Source: Edaphocola aurantiacus (GTDB taxonomy: Bacteria; Bacteroidota; Bacteroidia; Chitinophagales; Chitinophagaceae). Taken from it: a stretch of DNA of 64,000 nucleotides. Position 1 is the stretch's first letter, and each line of letters starts with the position of its first letter. The stretch covers positions 990,928 through 1,054,927 of the forward strand of contig NZ_VOSI01000001.1 of NCBI RefSeq assembly GCF_019797745.1, in the 5' to 3' direction. The notes under the pieces are model-generated. The model searched no databases. It was not told the origin of the DNA and was given only the letters and a program-made list of their open reading frames with translations. Below are positions 43,881 through 53,036 of the stretch, one piece after another. Made by a program: the position numbers and the translations under genes.

Positions 43881-44314
43881 TATAAAAAATTCACAATATA
43901 GTTGCCCGCTAAAGTAGCCGTCCTGTATTAACCGAATATGTTCTTTATATTATGTTTTATTAAATCACTTTTATAAGTATTATTTACTTCTGCTTTTATA
44001 CATAATGCTGATTCGTTCAATAAATGTGCTCTTTTCTGATTCATAATCCCACCAACATAAACACTACAAAATCCAATACCAGAAAAGCTTTTATAAACTA
44101 AAAAAAGATAATTTATACATGACTGGAGACCCTTCTGCAAAGCCGCAAAATGAAAATTCAACAAAAATGCACCGTCCTTCCTCTAAAAAATTTATAGCCT
44201 TACCAGCACTGCATTTTAATTCATAAATCATTGAGTTAATTTTTAGTTCACCTGATATTAACGAGCACGTAACATATATAGTCAATTTTTGCAATACCTA
44301 AAACATTTCCCAAA
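43881..44314. other. divergent intergenic region between two T9SS genes
   Basis: 434 A/T-rich bases, no gene or stable hairpin seen. Must contain promoters for both the minus-strand type B gene and the plus-strand type A gene, but no clear TTG-N19-TAnnTTTG match was found. An ATTTTTGCAA motif at about 44284 is a weak candidate. Confidence 0.4.
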
Positions 44315-47239
44315 ATGATGAACTCAAACACGGGATTGATTGCAAAATCTCCCTCAGTGTCCTCAAAAAACACTGCCGAAACCCGAACGATAGGTGCACG
44401 CCTGTCCAAACTGAAAGTTATTGCCGGAGCAGCATTCATGATGCTGACTTCTGCCCTGACGGCCTCAGCGACGCTCATCAACAGTACAGTAAGCTGTACA
44501 CAGACTACCACTGCCACCTCCTCTTGCGTAAATGGTTTTTTTGCAAGCGGCTGGACCTCCAACAACGGATACTGGACGTACTCGCTGAACACAACCGGAT
44601 TCACCGGCATCACTATGAGTTTCAATACCACTTCATCAGGCACCGGACCTACTAAAGGTTATGTTTATTACAACATTGGTGCGAGCGATGTTTTGGTGGA
44701 TAGTTACACTGTAAATACAAGCTGTGCATTAAAAACTTTTACACTTCCTTCAGCCTGTGATAACAAGGCTACCCTGCAGATCAAACTGAAAATGGCCAAC
44801 GCGTCTGCCGCTGGCGGTACGAACCGCGTGCCTTCCAATGGGGTATTCGACGGTACCAACACAACTGGTTGTTCCGGTACACCTGTAGCCGGTACAGCAA
44901 GCAGTAACAAGACTGCTGTTTGTGGTTCAGATTCTGTATTATTTACCCTGTCCGGCGGAGCAAGCGGTACCAGCATCAGCTACCAATGGCAATCTTCTCC
45001 TAATGGTACCAGCAGCTGGACTAATATCTCAGGTGCTACTGGTCTTACCTACAAAGGCTTTGTGTCGTCCACAACTTATTACCGTGCAGTAACTACCTGT
45101 ACCGGTTCTGGTTTATCGGCCAATTCTAATGCCCAGCAGGTAACCGTTAATCCACTTCCTTCGGTTAACCCGATTTCAGGTGGCAGCAGCACTCCGCTGT
45201 TAATCGGCCAGACAACTTCTTTATCGAATACCACTCCTGGTGGTATATGGAGCAGCAGCAATACTTCTGTAGCTACTGTAAATGCATCTGGTCTGGTGAC
45301 TGCCGTTAGTGGCGGTACAGCTGTAATCAGATACACTGTTGAGGCTTCTGGTTGTGAAAACGCCGCTACCTCTAATGTGAATGTAGTATGGCCAAATACC
45401 CTGGCACTGTATGCAGGTTATAATGGTAGCAATACCAATGTAATCACTATTGCAGGTGAGACTGCAGGTACTTTAACCGCGCATAACTTCACTACATTAG
45501 ACACGCCTTCTACCCAATGTGCTTCAGGTGGTTTAAGCGGGCTGAATATCCTGCCTTCTGTAACGGCGTATAACAGCGCTACAGGTCCGTACATTTCTTA
45601 TGTACTGACACCTGATGCCGGTAAAGCATTAAACATTACCCGCATTTCTGCTAAAACACGCGAGTCTGATTCTTCTGCACAAAAAGCACGTATTGCTTAC
45701 CGTGTTAACGGTGGTCCATGGATCGATGAAAACCGTGATGTGGTACAAAGCAGAGGCGGTAGCTGTGGTGCAAACTCTAATGTATGGGATTTCACACTGA
45801 ATGGCGCAAACCCAACAGTGAATGGTATCACCGGTACTTTAGAAGTAGCCGTGTTCCCGTATAATACTTCTACCAAATATGGAACATTCCAGCTGAACAG
45901 CCTGGAGGTATATGGTACAATCACTAATTCCACTCCTTGTGCGGGTACACCAGCTGCAGGATCTGTTACGCCTTCTGTAGTGAACATCTGTGATACCGGT
46001 TCTCGCTGGTTAAACTTTGCTGGTGTTGCTGGTGTTGGCATTTCTTACCAATGGCAGAAATCTACTGACAACGTTAACTTCACTGATATCTCCGGTGCTA
46101 CAAATGCTACCTACAACACTGGTACGCTCGTTGCCGGTGTCGCTCCTGCAATTAACTACTACCGTGTAAAAACTATTTGTTCTGCTTCTGGTTTATCTGC
46201 ATTCTCTCCTGCAGATACAGTGAACGTAAACAGCACAGGTAGCCTGGGTTCATTTACTGCTCCTGACTTCCTGTATATCGGTACACCGGTTACGATCACT
46301 GCACCGGTTAGCGGTGGCAGATGGAGCAGCAACGATACCAGCGTAGCCTCTATCGACAGCATCAGCGGTGCGGCAACCCCACACATCCCTGGCGATGCCG
46401 TATTTACTTACAGCAAAACAACTAACGGATGTACTGCACGCAGCAGAGATACGATCAATGTGGTTTACCCTAACACCATTGCAGCGTACATCGGTAAAAA
46501 CGGTAACAGCACTAACGTAAACGCAGCAAGCGGTTATACTGTTACTCCATTAGCAAATGTAGGTTTCGATACTGCTCAGAAATGTACCAACGGTGGTTTA
46601 AGCGGTCTGAAAAAAGACGGTCTGATGACGTACTCTGACTTAGGACCTCACGTATCATTCATGTTAAATATCGGAAGCGCAACTCCTATCGATATCACTG
46701 GTTTCTACGCTACATTGCGTCGTTCTAACTCTGGTATCTCCAAAGCCCGTCTGGCCTATAACTTAGATGGTAGCTTCTGGTACGATGGTGGTGAGTTAAG
46801 CGTACAGGCTGATGATTGTGGTTACAGTTCAACTGTATTATCACACCCTGACATGTCTTTCCTGACTGGTCTGGTTAATACAAACCAGGTTGAATTTGCG
46901 ATCTACGGTTACGGCCCGATTGCGAATGGCGGTACCTTACAGGTTAATGCTATCGACATCACGGCTACCGGTTCTGCTGCTTATCTGTCTAAGAAAGTAA
47001 TGATCCAGTTAAACAATGAGATCAATGTTTATCCTAATCCGGCTACCAATGTACTGAACATTGTAGCTCAGGAAGCAGTAAACGTAAACATCTTCAGCAT
47101 CGAAGGCAAGCAACTGATCAATGCAGCGAATACTACATCGGTTGATGTAAGCCGCCTGGCTGCCGGAACCTATATGGCTCAGGTACGCAGCGCTGCTAAC
47201 AATACTTTAATCAAAACAGTGAAATTCACTAAGCAATAA
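44315..47239 (+). CDS. T9SS type A protein with tandemly duplicated Ig/jelly-roll modules
   Basis: 974 residues. Unusually long N-terminal region (about 40 residues) before the hydrophobic signal (VIAGAAFMMLTSALTASA). A first beta domain is followed by two similar modules. Each has an Ig-like part (YQWQSSPNGTSSWTNISGAT; YQWQKSTDNVNFTDISGATN), a BIG2-like part (GGIWSSSNTSVATVNASGLV; GRWSSNDTSVASIDSISGAA) and a jelly-roll part (NTLALYAGYNGSNTNVITI; NTIAAYIGKNGNSTNVNAA). C-terminal type A sorting domain (NVYPNPATNVLNIVA). The codon choice is more biased than in neighbouring genes by eye, suggesting an abundant surface protein. Confidence 0.88.
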   Translation: MMNSNTGLIAKSPSVSSKNTAETRTIGARLSKLKVIAGAAFMMLTSALTASATLINSTVSCTQTTTATSSCVNGFFASGWTSNNGYWTYSLNTTGFTGITMSFNTTSSGTGPTKGYVYYNIGASDVLVDSYTVNTSCALKTFTLPSACDNKATLQIKLKMANASAAGGTNRVPSNGVFDGTNTTGCSGTPVAGTASSNKTAVCGSDSVLFTLSGGASGTSISYQWQSSPNGTSSWTNISGATGLTYKGFVSSTTYYRAVTTCTGSGLSANSNAQQVTVNPLPSVNPISGGSSTPLLIGQTTSLSNTTPGGIWSSSNTSVATVNASGLVTAVSGGTAVIRYTVEASGCENAATSNVNVVWPNTLALYAGYNGSNTNVITIAGETAGTLTAHNFTTLDTPSTQCASGGLSGLNILPSVTAYNSATGPYISYVLTPDAGKALNITRISAKTRESDSSAQKARIAYRVNGGPWIDENRDVVQSRGGSCGANSNVWDFTLNGANPTVNGITGTLEVAVFPYNTSTKYGTFQLNSLEVYGTITNSTPCAGTPAAGSVTPSVVNICDTGSRWLNFAGVAGVGISYQWQKSTDNVNFTDISGATNATYNTGTLVAGVAPAINYYRVKTICSASGLSAFSPADTVNVNSTGSLGSFTAPDFLYIGTPVTITAPVSGGRWSSNDTSVASIDSISGAATPHIPGDAVFTYSKTTNGCTARSRDTINVVYPNTIAAYIGKNGNSTNVNAASGYTVTPLANVGFDTAQKCTNGGLSGLKKDGLMTYSDLGPHVSFMLNIGSATPIDITGFYATLRRSNSGISKARLAYNLDGSFWYDGGELSVQADDCGYSSTVLSHPDMSFLTGLVNTNQVEFAIYGYGPIANGGTLQVNAIDITATGSAAYLSKKVMIQLNNEINVYPNPATNVLNIVAQEAVNVNIFSIEGKQLINAANTTSVDVSRLAAGTYMAQVRSAANNTLIKTVKFTKQ

Positions 47240-47267
47240 GTTACTCCGAAACCATATTGTTTTAACG

Positions 47268-47302
47268 GATTACACAACCTCTTTTATAGAGGTTGTGTAA
47301 TC
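47268..47302 (+). terminator. terminator after the duplicated-module T9SS gene
   Basis: 14-bp perfect stem GATTACACAACCTC / GAGGTTGTGTAATC with 7-base loop, then TTTTTAT. Confidence 0.88.
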
Positions 47303-47380
47303 TTTTTATATAAAAAATATCCCTTTACATTTTTCTCTATTGAGCGTATTTAAGTACAGTAATTTCTAAATAATAAAACA

Positions 47381-50164
47381 ATGTTCAAATACTATAAATT
47401 TTTACTCTTCATATTAATCAGTGCAAGCCCTTATCTGGCCATGGCCCAGACCGATACGCTTGCATTCTGGACTTTTGAAAGTCGTTCGGGACAACAATTA
47501 ATCAGCCCACCCAATGCATACGGTCCCATCACCCCGGAACAAGGTAATGGTAACCTGACCAGCTTACACCAAAACGGAGCCTACGCGGCTACCTATGCCA
47601 ATGCGGGCAATGGTACGGGCAAATCGTTAAACCTTAACCGCTGGACCACTGTCGGAGATTACATACAATTCCAGGTAAGTACTGTGGGTAAATCCAGCAT
47701 CCAGCTTGGCTTTGAACAGGGCAGCGCCAGTGGTAACGGGCCGCTCGACTTTAAAGTGTCTTACAGTACAGACGGCACTAATTTCACCGATCTGCCTGCA
47801 GGAAGCTTCCAGCAAACGGCTTCTGTAAACGGCGACTGGACAGCCGCAACTTACTTATCCGGATTTCACAAAAGCTTTACGCTGCCTGCAGCGTTAAACA
47901 ATGTAGCGACTGCATACATCAGAATATCTACGACCTCTTTGAACAGTGTATCACCAGGCACTCAGGTAGCCCCTGCCGGTAATTCCCGTTTCGACAATAT
48001 CCTCATCACCGGTACCACAATTGCCCCTACCACACAGATCACTAATGTGGCGACCAGCGATTCCTCTTTCTGTAATGCAGGAGCGAATACGTTCCAGGTA
48101 TCTTTCAATACCAATGCGACAACGACCACTACATATACTGTTGAACGTTCCGATGCATCAGGCAGCTTTACCGCACCAGTAGTCATCGGCAGCGGCATAG
48201 CGTCGCCTATAACCGCGACGATCCCTGCAGGTACCAGTGCGGGTGGCAATTACCAGATCCGTGTAGTGTCTTCAGGTTCTGTGAGCCTGAATAGTGCAGG
48301 CCCTGTCGTGATTGATCCTGCTATAACCGTATCGCTACAGCCTGTCGGCTTTACAGTATGTGAAGGTGCTATTGTGAATTTAGAAATGCAGAGCCCCAAT
48401 GCGCAAACCTACCAGTGGCTGCACAACGGCAGTCCGGTGGCGAATAATTCCTTCAGCAACTCTTTTAATCTTTCTGCGGCTACGTTAAGTGAGGCCGGGT
48501 CTTATCGTGTGGCACTGGCCCACGGCGCTTGTGCAGACACGAGTAGCAGTGCAGTTGTAGTGGTGAATCCCGGTACAATACCAGCCAATACCACGGCAAG
48601 TGGTTCCCGTTTTTTCGGTGCCGGCAGCAACTTTCCGGTGATCGCCAATAACGGCAGCTGTGGCAGACTGGCAACGATCAAATCCTTGAGCAATATCCTG
48701 GGCAATACTACTGTTAGCCTTACCGCAGGGGCTCCGCAACAGGCAGGCACCAATGGACCATGGCATGTGGGCAGGAGCTTTACGCTGAACGCCGCTACGG
48801 CACCAACAGGCAATGTAGCCCTGAGCTTTTATTTCAGTCCTGCAGACTGGGTCGCTTACAATGTATCCGCCCCCGCAGCACAGCAAATCTCGGTGAACCC
48901 ATCTGCGCAGACATTAGGTAATTTATATTTCTCCAAACTGACCAGTCTCAGTGGCCTGGGCAGCAGTTCTTCAATACTGACACCGGACTCTGTAAGCTTC
49001 CAGAATGGATACTGGAAAGTGAGTATTACGGTGAACAGCTTTAACAGCCTTTCTACTTTCTATGCGCATGGCAGCAACTTTCAACCCTGCCCGACACCAA
49101 CGATCAGCATTACAGAGAGTGCTAATAATATTTGTTCCGGCAGCAGTGTAAACTATACGGCTACGATAAGCAACCAGGGTGCCAATCCTGTTTATCAATG
49201 GCGGGTGAATGGTACGAATATGGCTACAGGAGCCACTTACAGCTATACTCCGGCAGACGGAGATACGGTAACCTGTATCCTGACCAATAGCGATTGTTTT
49301 AATCCGACTGCAGATACCAGCAATGCCGTTATCATGCACGTAACCCCAACCGTTACACCAGCTGTGGTTATTGCAAGCAACAATCCTACTTCCTGTGCCG
49401 GTGCGCAGGTAACCTTTACGGCTACTCCAACCAATGGAGGAACAACTCCGGTGTACCAATGGAAAGTAAATGGTAATAATACGGGTAGTGGCGGTGTGAC
49501 TTTTGATTATACGCCAAATGATGGTGATATCATTACTTGCGAACTGACCAGCAATGCTCCTTGCCTGAGCACAACAAGCCCGGTACTCAGCAATGCAATT
49601 ACCGCAGATGTGGAAGCCCTTATTACGGCTGCTATTAATGTTACCGCTAGCCCTGCAAGCAATGCACCTCAGGGTTCGCCTGTTGTATATACTGCTGCGG
49701 TATCCGGAACAAGTGTGTATCGTTTAGACTGGTATGTAAACAATCAATTATTGCTGCAACAGCAAAGCCCGAACAATACCTATACCCGAACGGCAACAGC
49801 TGTTCCTGATACAGTGTATGCTGTACTGCATGTAGAGGGTTGTTTCACTGCTCCGACTTATCAGTCTAACCAGGTAATTGTTACGTCAACGAATAGCATT
49901 CCGAAAGTCGCTATGGATTTAGGTTTGACCTTCTACCCTAATCCTGTACAGAACAGCCTGACTGTTGAAGTACATAAAGGTGATGTAAAAGAAGTACAGC
50001 TGATGAACATGCTCGGCCAGGTACTACAAAATGAAAAAGCTGCAAGCAGCAAAAAACAGGTGGTAAACTTTGCTCATCTTGCTTCGGGCGTTTACTATGT
50101 AAAAGTCCGCGTGCAATACGCCGGTGAAGATTACGTGATCGTGGAAAAAGTGATTAAGGAATAA
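47381..50164 (+). CDS. T9SS type A cargo protein with Ig/PKD-like domains
   Basis: 927 residues. Signal peptide (FLLFILISASPYLAMAQ), an N-terminal jelly-roll-like domain (TLAFWTFESRSGQQLISPPN, GPLDFKVSYSTDGTNFTDLP), several Ig-like repeats (SLQPVGFTVCEGAIVNLEMQ, YQWLHNGSPVANNSFSNSFN, YQWRVNGTNMATGATYSYTP, YQWKVNGNNTGSGG) and a type A sorting domain (TFYPNPVQNSLTVEVHKGD...LASGVYYVKVRV). Secreted adhesin- or matrix-like protein, substrate unknown. Terminator at 50188-50234. Confidence 0.87.
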   Translation: MFKYYKFLLFILISASPYLAMAQTDTLAFWTFESRSGQQLISPPNAYGPITPEQGNGNLTSLHQNGAYAATYANAGNGTGKSLNLNRWTTVGDYIQFQVSTVGKSSIQLGFEQGSASGNGPLDFKVSYSTDGTNFTDLPAGSFQQTASVNGDWTAATYLSGFHKSFTLPAALNNVATAYIRISTTSLNSVSPGTQVAPAGNSRFDNILITGTTIAPTTQITNVATSDSSFCNAGANTFQVSFNTNATTTTTYTVERSDASGSFTAPVVIGSGIASPITATIPAGTSAGGNYQIRVVSSGSVSLNSAGPVVIDPAITVSLQPVGFTVCEGAIVNLEMQSPNAQTYQWLHNGSPVANNSFSNSFNLSAATLSEAGSYRVALAHGACADTSSSAVVVVNPGTIPANTTASGSRFFGAGSNFPVIANNGSCGRLATIKSLSNILGNTTVSLTAGAPQQAGTNGPWHVGRSFTLNAATAPTGNVALSFYFSPADWVAYNVSAPAAQQISVNPSAQTLGNLYFSKLTSLSGLGSSSSILTPDSVSFQNGYWKVSITVNSFNSLSTFYAHGSNFQPCPTPTISITESANNICSGSSVNYTATISNQGANPVYQWRVNGTNMATGATYSYTPADGDTVTCILTNSDCFNPTADTSNAVIMHVTPTVTPAVVIASNNPTSCAGAQVTFTATPTNGGTTPVYQWKVNGNNTGSGGVTFDYTPNDGDIITCELTSNAPCLSTTSPVLSNAITADVEALITAAINVTASPASNAPQGSPVVYTAAVSGTSVYRLDWYVNNQLLLQQQSPNNTYTRTATAVPDTVYAVLHVEGCFTAPTYQSNQVIVTSTNSIPKVAMDLGLTFYPNPVQNSLTVEVHKGDVKEVQLMNMLGQVLQNEKAASSKKQVVNFAHLASGVYYVKVRVQYAGEDYVIVEKVIKE

Positions 50165-50187
50165 ACAAATTTCGGATTAGTACTGCC

Positions 50188-50234
50188 AACTATATAAAAA
50201 GGCCCGTTCTGTGAGCGGGCCTTTTTATATAGTT
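50188..50234. terminator. bidirectional terminator before VOC gene
   Basis: 19-bp perfect stem AACTATATAAAAAGGCCCG mirrored after a 9-base loop, between convergent genes. Confidence 0.88.
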
Positions 50235-50262
50235 ATGCTGTCTATGTTTTTGCTGTGTTTAA

Positions 50263-50706
50263 TTATACGTTTCCGTTATTTGTTGGATCAAATTCCACCA
50301 TCCACTCAATGCCATATTTGTCTCTGAACATACCAAAATAGGTGCCCCAGGGGCTATCTTCAATAGGCATTTCTACGGCTCCGCCTGCAGAAAGTCCGTT
50401 AAATATATGATCAGCCTCTTCTTTACTTTCCGCACTTACAGCAATTTTACTTCTATTTTCATTTTCATTCACCTTTCCCATAAATTCCGGGACATCATTT
50501 CCCATCAACATATTGTTTTTACCGATAGGCAAAGCAATATGCATGATTTTATGTTCATCTTTTTCTGCTACGGGGAATGCAGCGCTTGCTATATCTTTTA
50601 GGCGTATAACCTTTGCGAATGCTCCACCAAATACGGATTGGTAAAAGGTAAATGCTTCTTCTGCATTTCCGTTGAAGTTAATGTGCGGATTGATAACGGG
50701 CATCAT
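50263..50706 (-). CDS. PhnB-like VOC-family protein
   Basis: 147 residues of the PhnB/3-demethylubiquinone-methyltransferase-like VOC group: INPHINFNGNAEEAFTFYQSV, HIALPIGKNNMLMGND and WGTYFGMFRDKYGIEWMVEF. These are compact metalloenzyme-like folds with mostly unknown substrates. Stands alone, convergent with the last T9SS gene. The ATG at 50706 and the one after it are both possible starts. Confidence 0.88.
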   Translation of the reverse strand: MMPVINPHINFNGNAEEAFTFYQSVFGGAFAKVIRLKDIASAAFPVAEKDEHKIMHIALPIGKNNMLMGNDVPEFMGKVNENENRSKIAVSAESKEEADHIFNGLSAGGAVEMPIEDSPWGTYFGMFRDKYGIEWMVEFDPTNNGNV

Positions 50707-50953
50707 TTTATATTTTTAAGATTCTTACATAAATATACGAACCTTACTGTAAACACATGTTTATATCTATCAACATTGATTAAGAACAGACCGAAATAGT
50801 AAGGCAAGGCTACAGAACTGTTTTCGTTTATTAATACTAAAAAGTGTACAATTCGAACTTTTTGAACCAGAATTTGAGTGACATCAAAACGGCATTCATC
50901 TTTACTGTTTTTGTATATATTTACCCATCTTTAGCAGTACAATATTACTCGTA

Positions 50954-52654
50954 ATGAAAAATAGCCATTCCCAATACATGTACATAAAATGGGCGCTTAC
51001 CCTGATTTATGTATTGACACAAAGTATACATCTTTCATTTTCACAAACCAGTAATGGAATGACTGTAAAAAGTAGAAGAGCCGGACAAATACTTGCAGAT
51101 GCTTCAGGGAATGAGGTTATTGGTAAAAATGATTCGTTTCAGACAATTGAGACCAACTTCCCACATGATCAGGTTGTGTGGATAAAGAAAAATAATAAAT
51201 GGGCTTTTTTCGACCTTAAGGGTACTGCTTTAACACCCTTCATTTTTGACAAAATGTATCCGGCCAATCTAGCTTCTTATGACCCATCTGAGTGGGGTAA
51301 AAAAGATTACCGATGGTTTTACAAAGGGCTAACGGTAGTTGAGCATGATACACAATTTGCTGTCCTTAATGAAAAAATGGAATATGCGATACCCTGGAAA
51401 ACATACCAATGGATTTCGCCTATGAGTACAGGAGGATTAATGATCGTAAAGCAAAACAATAAATATGGCTTGTTAAATCATCAATTAAAATTAATACAGC
51501 CTGTTGTGTTTGATACTATATCAAATTATCCAGCCAAATACTATTTTCATGAACAAAATTCCCCTACGTTCTGGGCTAAAAAAAATGACAAATATTACAT
51601 TTTAGACACTTTAGGCAACTGGCTTGACAGTGTAGTATATGATAATATCACTATACTACAGGCTAATTATTATTTAGTAACTAAAGATGGCAACAGTTGG
51701 CGTCTGGATAGAAACGGAGTAAAGGTAGTTGAGAATTTTACTATTATCCGGGATGATGAGGACTATTGCATTGCCCAAAAGGACTCCAGGGTGGGGCTGG
51801 TCGAATGGTCAGGAGAAATAGTACTATCCTTCGAATATGAGGATATTAATTGTGAACATCTTGGGAACTTTTTTGTAAAAAAAGATGGCAAATGGGGTGT
51901 CGTTAATGAAGATAACCAACAATTAATACCCTGCCAGTATGACTATATTGCTTATGCATGGGATAATCATGATAATAACCCTGAACGAAACTATATAGTT
52001 GTTCAAAATGATAAATTCGGGAAAGTGAGCACGGCTCAGGAAATTGATTCGTTGGGTAACATAAAAGTTACGATGAAAGAAATATTTCCATGCATATATG
52101 ACGGCATTACAACATGGGTAGAATATGGCCCGGAAGGGCATTATGTAATGCTTGATGGCAAAATGGGATTGATTGATTACAAGGGTAACATTCAAATCCC
52201 TATTCAATATAAAAAAGTTAGCCATTTGTTTGAAACTGATTGGGCTATAATTTTTGACAAAGGGAAAATGAGACTTTATAATATACGCAGTAACTCATTT
52301 GTTCTACCGTTAGCATATGACTATATATTTGTTGATAGAGATTACTCAATTATAGAAACAGGTCAAAAGGGGTTTAATAAGCATAAACCTACAAGAATAA
52401 TAACATATAGAAATGGCCTTGTAAATATCCTGAATAAAAAAGGCAATGTCATCCAATCTAATGTTCCAAAAGATGAAATAAAAAGGAGATTTCGGATTGA
52501 TATTGACGCATACCAATATACTGACTGCTCTTATGCACTATCGCTTATGAAACACAATAGTACTTATCTGATTCCTGACTGCCTGATAGATATTTTGAAG
52601 AAACATAATGTGCCTGCTACATATGTATATTACAATATGACACAAGACAACTAA
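50954..52654 (+). CDS. secreted WG-repeat protein
   Basis: 566 residues; N-terminal signal-like segment (ALTLIYVLTQSIHLSFSQ), then many WG/KWG repeats spaced about 60 residues apart (KWAFFDLKGTALTPFIFDKM; KYGLLNHQLKLIQPVVFDTI; KWGVVNEDNQQLIPCQYDYI; KMGLIDYKGNIQIPIQYKKV). Similar in type but not in sequence to the 23082 protein. Function unknown. The gene is A/T-rich compared with neighbours, possibly acquired. Confidence 0.87.
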   Translation: MKNSHSQYMYIKWALTLIYVLTQSIHLSFSQTSNGMTVKSRRAGQILADASGNEVIGKNDSFQTIETNFPHDQVVWIKKNNKWAFFDLKGTALTPFIFDKMYPANLASYDPSEWGKKDYRWFYKGLTVVEHDTQFAVLNEKMEYAIPWKTYQWISPMSTGGLMIVKQNNKYGLLNHQLKLIQPVVFDTISNYPAKYYFHEQNSPTFWAKKNDKYYILDTLGNWLDSVVYDNITILQANYYLVTKDGNSWRLDRNGVKVVENFTIIRDDEDYCIAQKDSRVGLVEWSGEIVLSFEYEDINCEHLGNFFVKKDGKWGVVNEDNQQLIPCQYDYIAYAWDNHDNNPERNYIVVQNDKFGKVSTAQEIDSLGNIKVTMKEIFPCIYDGITTWVEYGPEGHYVMLDGKMGLIDYKGNIQIPIQYKKVSHLFETDWAIIFDKGKMRLYNIRSNSFVLPLAYDYIFVDRDYSIIETGQKGFNKHKPTRIITYRNGLVNILNKKGNVIQSNVPKDEIKRRFRIDIDAYQYTDCSYALSLMKHNSTYLIPDCLIDILKKHNVPATYVYYNMTQDN

Positions 52655-52741
52655 ATATTATTCGTACCCTACAAAAGGCTACTAATTAATAGAACTATTG
52701 CTGACTAGTATAGAATATGATTGTCGAAATGTACTAATAAA

Positions 52742-52769
52742 AAAGAGCAAGCATTGCTGCTTGCTCTTT
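52742..52769 (-). terminator. terminator of the tRNA-Pro/tRNA-Met transcript
   Basis: 12-bp perfect stem AAAGAGCAAGCA / TGCTTGCTCTTT with loop TTGC; read on the minus strand it ends in TTTTTTATT. Same stem as at 28166-28194. Confidence 0.8.
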
Positions 52770-52775
52770 GATGTG

Positions 52776-52849
52776 TAGGGAAGACAGGGTTCGAACCTGC
52801 GACCCCCTGGTCCCAAACCAGGTGCGCTACCGGACTGCGCTACTTCCCT
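52776..52849 (-). tRNA. tRNA-Pro (anticodon TGG)
   Basis: 74-nt cloverleaf: acceptor AGGGAAG/CTTCCCT, anticodon stem CCTGG/CCAGG around TTTGGGA, giving TGG, T arm GCAGG-TTCGAAC-CCTGT, discriminator A. It lies 53 bases downstream of tRNA-Met, probably in one transcript. Confidence 0.96.
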
Positions 52850-52902
52850 ATCCGGTCTTTAAGTAGAAACAATAATGAAGAACATTAATGTTTGTTTACT
52901 TG

Positions 52903-52976
52903 TAGCGGAGACGGGAGTTGAACCCGTGACCTCAGGGTTATGAATCCTGCGCTCTAACCATCTGAGCTACCCCGCC
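52903..52976 (-). tRNA. tRNA-Met (anticodon CAT)
   Basis: 74-nt cloverleaf: acceptor GGCGGGG/CTCCGCT (two G-U pairs), D arm GCTC/GAGC, anticodon loop TTCATAA, T arm ACGGG-TTCAACT-CCCGT, discriminator A. The anticodon stem CAGGA/CCCTG has an A-C mismatch at its loop-closing pair (31-39). No initiator features (it lacks GGG/CCC in the anticodon stem), so elongator tRNA-Met; tRNA-Ile with modified CAT cannot be excluded. Confidence 0.93.
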
Positions 52977-52986
52977 AATTGGGTGG

Positions 52987-53017
52987 CAAAGGTAATATCC
53001 TTTTTTTATTCCACCAA
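52987..53017 (-). promoter_or_regulatory. promoter of tRNA-Met/tRNA-Pro
   Basis: Minus strand: TTG (53017-53015), 20 bases, TACCTTTG (52994-52987), ending 10 bases before the tRNA-Met 5' end. Confidence 0.75.
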
Positions 53018-53036
53018 AATTCTTGACAATATTTTT

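Noticed and set aside
44248-49459. Minus-strand frames across the T9SS genes with Val/Pro-rich composition
   Set aside because: Composition is what the complement of Thr/Gly/Asn-rich repeats gives; no domain signal.
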